DNA of 64,000 bases from JACCSI01 sp963815285. Lineage in GTDB: Bacteria > Acidobacteriota > Vicinamibacteria > Vicinamibacterales > UBA2999. The translations under genes were made by a program, and so were the position numbers. Of this stretch, positions 62,127-64,000 are shown piece by piece. The stretch is from NCBI GenBank assembly GCA_963815285.1, contig CAWFGB010000001.1, positions 62,001 to 126,000 on the forward strand. Reading direction: 5' to 3'. The notes beneath the pieces were generated by a model. The model was not told where the DNA came from, did not search any database, and saw only the letters and a program-made list of their open reading frames with translations. Every line of letters starts with the position of its first letter. Position 1 is the stretch's first letter.

Positions 62127-63302
62127 GTGTGCACGGGGGCGCTGGCGGTGGTCATCGTCGCGTGGGCAGCGATCTCCGCCCAGCAGCCGGCGGCGACACT
62201 CACCGCACTGGCCATCCTTCCGGCCGACACTTTCACCACTGGACCACCAAGCGGCGCGTGGCTGCGTGCCGACGCACTCGGGGCGGCGCAGTTCCTGTCG
62301 CAACCGGTGCAGGGGGTGTCATCGCTGTCGCCGGCGGATGACGATGCGTGGTTTGCGCTGAGCGATAACGGCTTCGGTGCGAAGGCCAATTCGCCGGACT
62401 ATATGCTTCGCATCTACAGGCTGGCGGTGGAGTGGGGAAGCGCGGCGGCGGCCGGCAGCGTCACGCTGCAATCGTTTCTGCAGTTCGCCGACCCTGATCG
62501 TAAGCTGCCGTTCCGGATCATTCGCGAGGCGACCACCGAGCGGTGGCTGACCGGCGCGGATCTCGATCCGGAGTCGATGGTGCGGCTGGCCGACGGGAGC
62601 TTCTGGATCGGTGATGAGTTCGGTCCATTTCTTCTTCACTTCGCAGCCGATGGGCGGTTGCTCGATCCACCCTATGAGATTCCACAGCTGCGAAGCCCGG
62701 ATCACCCGCACCTGCCGCCGGCCGACGCTGGACAGCCGAGCGCCGCCACGGTGCGCAGGAGCCGCGGCTTCGAAGGGCTGGCACACTTTGGCGATGACCT
62801 CTACGCGGTGATCGAAGCAGGAACCGGCGCGGATGCCGATGCCGCGCTCATCTTCGAATTCGACCTCCCCTCGCGCGCCTTTACCGGCGTGTCGTGGCGT
62901 TTTGCGCTCGCTGGCGCCGATCACGCGCTGACCGAATTCGTCGCGCTGGCGCCGATTTCTTCGAGCTGTGGCTCCCGCTTTCTCGCCGTCGAGCGAGACG
63001 GCGGACACGGCGCTGCGGCGAAATACAAACGCGTCCACGAAGTGCATCTCGCCGGCCGCTCGTTGACGTCGCGCGTGGTGGCGGACCTGCTCGATATCGC
63101 CAACCCGCAAAGAATCGGCGGCCATGCCGAGCGCTTCACCTTCCCGTTCATCACCACCGAGGCTGTCTGGCCGGTTGGACTCGGTGAGATCGTGCTGGCC
63201 AATGACAACAATTTCCCGGCCGGCGGGGGCCGCCTCGGCGCGGCGCGCGACGCGACCGAGTTCATCCGGTTGAAGCTCACGCGGCCTCTCTGTGAGGGCT
63301 GA
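62127..63302 (+). CDS. Secreted esterase-like/phytase-like beta-propeller protein
   Basis: The 391-residue product resembles the esterase-like activity of phytase family. It has a hydrophobic N-terminus ending in ISAQQ (signal peptide), then FLSQPVQGVSSLSPADDDAWFALSDNGFGAKANSPDY, LTGADLDPESMVRLADGSFWIGDEFGPFLLHF, SRGFEGLAHFGDDLYAVIEAG, and VLANDNNFPAGGG near the end. The frame is open far upstream; the GTG at 62127 is the only start near the signal peptide, but it leaves no basic residues before the hydrophobic run. The true start is therefore uncertain. Substrate unknown. Confidence 0.82.
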   Translation: MCTGALAVVIVAWAAISAQQPAATLTALAILPADTFTTGPPSGAWLRADALGAAQFLSQPVQGVSSLSPADDDAWFALSDNGFGAKANSPDYMLRIYRLAVEWGSAAAAGSVTLQSFLQFADPDRKLPFRIIREATTERWLTGADLDPESMVRLADGSFWIGDEFGPFLLHFAADGRLLDPPYEIPQLRSPDHPHLPPADAGQPSAATVRRSRGFEGLAHFGDDLYAVIEAGTGADADAALIFEFDLPSRAFTGVSWRFALAGADHALTEFVALAPISSSCGSRFLAVERDGGHGAAAKYKRVHEVHLAGRSLTSRVVADLLDIANPQRIGGHAERFTFPFITTEAVWPVGLGEIVLANDNNFPAGGGRLGAARDATEFIRLKLTRPLCEG

Positions 63303-63340
63303 GGGCGGCCGTGCGACAAGGAGCCCAACGGCCAAAATCA

Positions 63341-63447
63341 GCATTTCAAACCCAACCACCAGTGCAAAAACGAGCAAGGATCACGATCAGAGTCGCCGTC
63401 CCGAACTCCCGTTGGTTTGAACTGGACGTGCTGCGGGTTCGGAACTG
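63341..63447. repeat. TTTGAACT repeats upstream of surE
   Basis: ATTTCAAACCC (63344-63354) is followed by GGTTTGAACT (63414-63423) and GGGTTCGGAACTG (63435-63447). The GAACT cores of the last two are 23 bp apart. The 187-bp gap between the phytase-like gene and surE holds no gene. Confidence 0.6.
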
Positions 63448-63472
63448 AAGGCGTAGAGGACACGCGGTTTGT

Positions 63473-63478
63473 TATGAT
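63473..63478 (+). promoter_or_regulatory. -10 box TATGAT of surE
   Basis: TATGAT ends eleven bases before the surE ATG, giving a leader of about five bases with no ribosome site. Confidence 0.5.
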
Positions 63479-63489
63479 TGACAGTTCCG

Positions 63490-64000
63490 ATGCCCAGAAT
63501 TCTTGTAACCAATGACGATGGCGTGCATTCCGAGGGGATTCAGGCGCTTGCGACCGCCCTCGAACCCCTCGGCGAGGTCATCGTCGTCGCGCCCCACGCC
63601 GAGTCGAGTGCGATTGGCCACGCGCTGACACTGCGGCGCCCGCTGCGCATCGAATCCTTCCGGCCCGGGTTTTACGCGGTGGACGGCACCCCCACCGATT
63701 GCGTCAATCTGGGCATCGCGGTGCTACTCAAGAACGAGATGCCCGATCTCGTCGTCTCAGGCATCAACACCGGGTGGAATCTGGGCGACGACATCACGTA
63801 TTCGGGCACCGTGGCCGGCGCGCTCGAAGGCGCGCTGTTGGGAGTACCGGCTATTGCCGTGTCACTAGCGCGGTCGCGCGATTACGTGTTCGACTTCGGC
63901 CCCTCGGCGCAGGCGGCGGCGCTGCTCGCCGACCTGGTGCTGCAGCATGGGCTGCCAGACCGGACCTTTCTGAACGTGAATGTGCCGAAGGGCATCCCGC
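63490..64000 (+). CDS. surE: 5'/3'-nucleotidase SurE (3' end outside window)
   Basis: SurE is a metal-dependent nucleoside monophosphate phosphatase linked to stationary-phase survival. The first 170 residues are present and contain the metal site ILVTNDDGVHSEGIQAL, ESSAIGHALTL, YAVDGTPTDCVNLGI and DLVVSGINTGWNLGDDITYSGTVAGALEG. The Asp-Asp pair and the conserved Asn (INTG) are intact. The gene often lies beside pcm in proteobacteria; here pcm is far away at 6088. The window ends within the C-terminal third. Confidence 0.95.
   Translation, partial: MPRILVTNDDGVHSEGIQALATALEPLGEVIVVAPHAESSAIGHALTLRRPLRIESFRPGFYAVDGTPTDCVNLGIAVLLKNEMPDLVVSGINTGWNLGDDITYSGTVAGALEGALLGVPAIAVSLARSRDYVFDFGPSAQAAALLADLVLQHGLPDRTFLNVNVPKGIP

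Overview
The window is a gene-dense, GC-rich bacterial chromosome segment with short intergenic gaps, no rRNA or tRNA gene, no insertion sequence and no phage gene that I can see. The best guess for the source is an acidobacterium of the Vicinamibacteria type. The pointers are a 905-residue PadR-linked orphan permease of the acidobacterial ADOP kind, RNase J together with a LexA of standard length, an HspR-type heat-shock operon, a GH63 glucosidase, and many small secreted proteins of unknown function. This placement is inference; no marker gene here proves it.

Layout. 1-6807 (+): end of trpD, then trpC-trpF-trpB-trpA with overlapping ends, a stand-alone chorismate mutase, DAHP synthase, prephenate dehydrogenase and an isoaspartyl methyltransferase that carries a lipoprotein signal. 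6827-10562: an RlmA-like methyltransferase, a membrane-anchored HExxH protein and a secreted S9 peptidase. 10587-13106 (+): scoA-scoB-thiolase (ketone-body/acetoacetyl-CoA metabolism). 13173-16547 (+): JAMM protease, a bactofilin-like membrane protein, leucyl aminopeptidase and a small membrane protein. 16578-25724 (-): amidase, ftsK, RNase J, rsmA, a minimal zincin, nth, a DUF3467-like protein and lexA. 25805-33749 (+): a PfkB kinase, an ECF sigma/anti-sigma/Spy-like cassette, recG, rsmD, coaD and an aminotransferase. 33746-39204: a glycolate-oxidase-like flavoprotein, an ArnT-like transferase, a CoA-binding protein, rho and a CDGSH protein. 39217-43218: permease plus PadR, and a PAP2 protein. 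43158-48965 (-): hspR-dnaJ-clpB-ftsH. 49194-58752: two SDRs, a GH63 glucosidase, TerC, a B12-radical SAM protein, a PQQ beta-propeller protein and a second ECF sigma/anti-sigma pair. 58753-64000: a decayed four-helix-bundle gene, ridA, truA, slipin/NfeD, a phytase-like protein and the start of surE.

The non-coding DNA is the most distinctive part. Eight genes have a -10-like hexamer ending exactly six bases before the start codon, so their mRNAs should be leaderless. Two divergent genes share overlapping -10 boxes in a symmetric 24-base gap. padR and hspR have clear paired palindromic operators. Several gaps hold a short tandem repeat: a 14-bp array after rho, 20-bp hairpins, a 9-bp word before rsmD. 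A dispersed TTTTGAACT element, often doubled at 22-23 bp, sits before recG, ridA, truA and surE.

Two genes (recG and the GH63 glucosidase) show a one-base shift at the very 5' end that separates the expected N-terminus from the rest. No gene in the window clearly encodes a new defence or mobile system; the candidates for new biology are the intergenic repeat elements and the leaderless promoter architecture.
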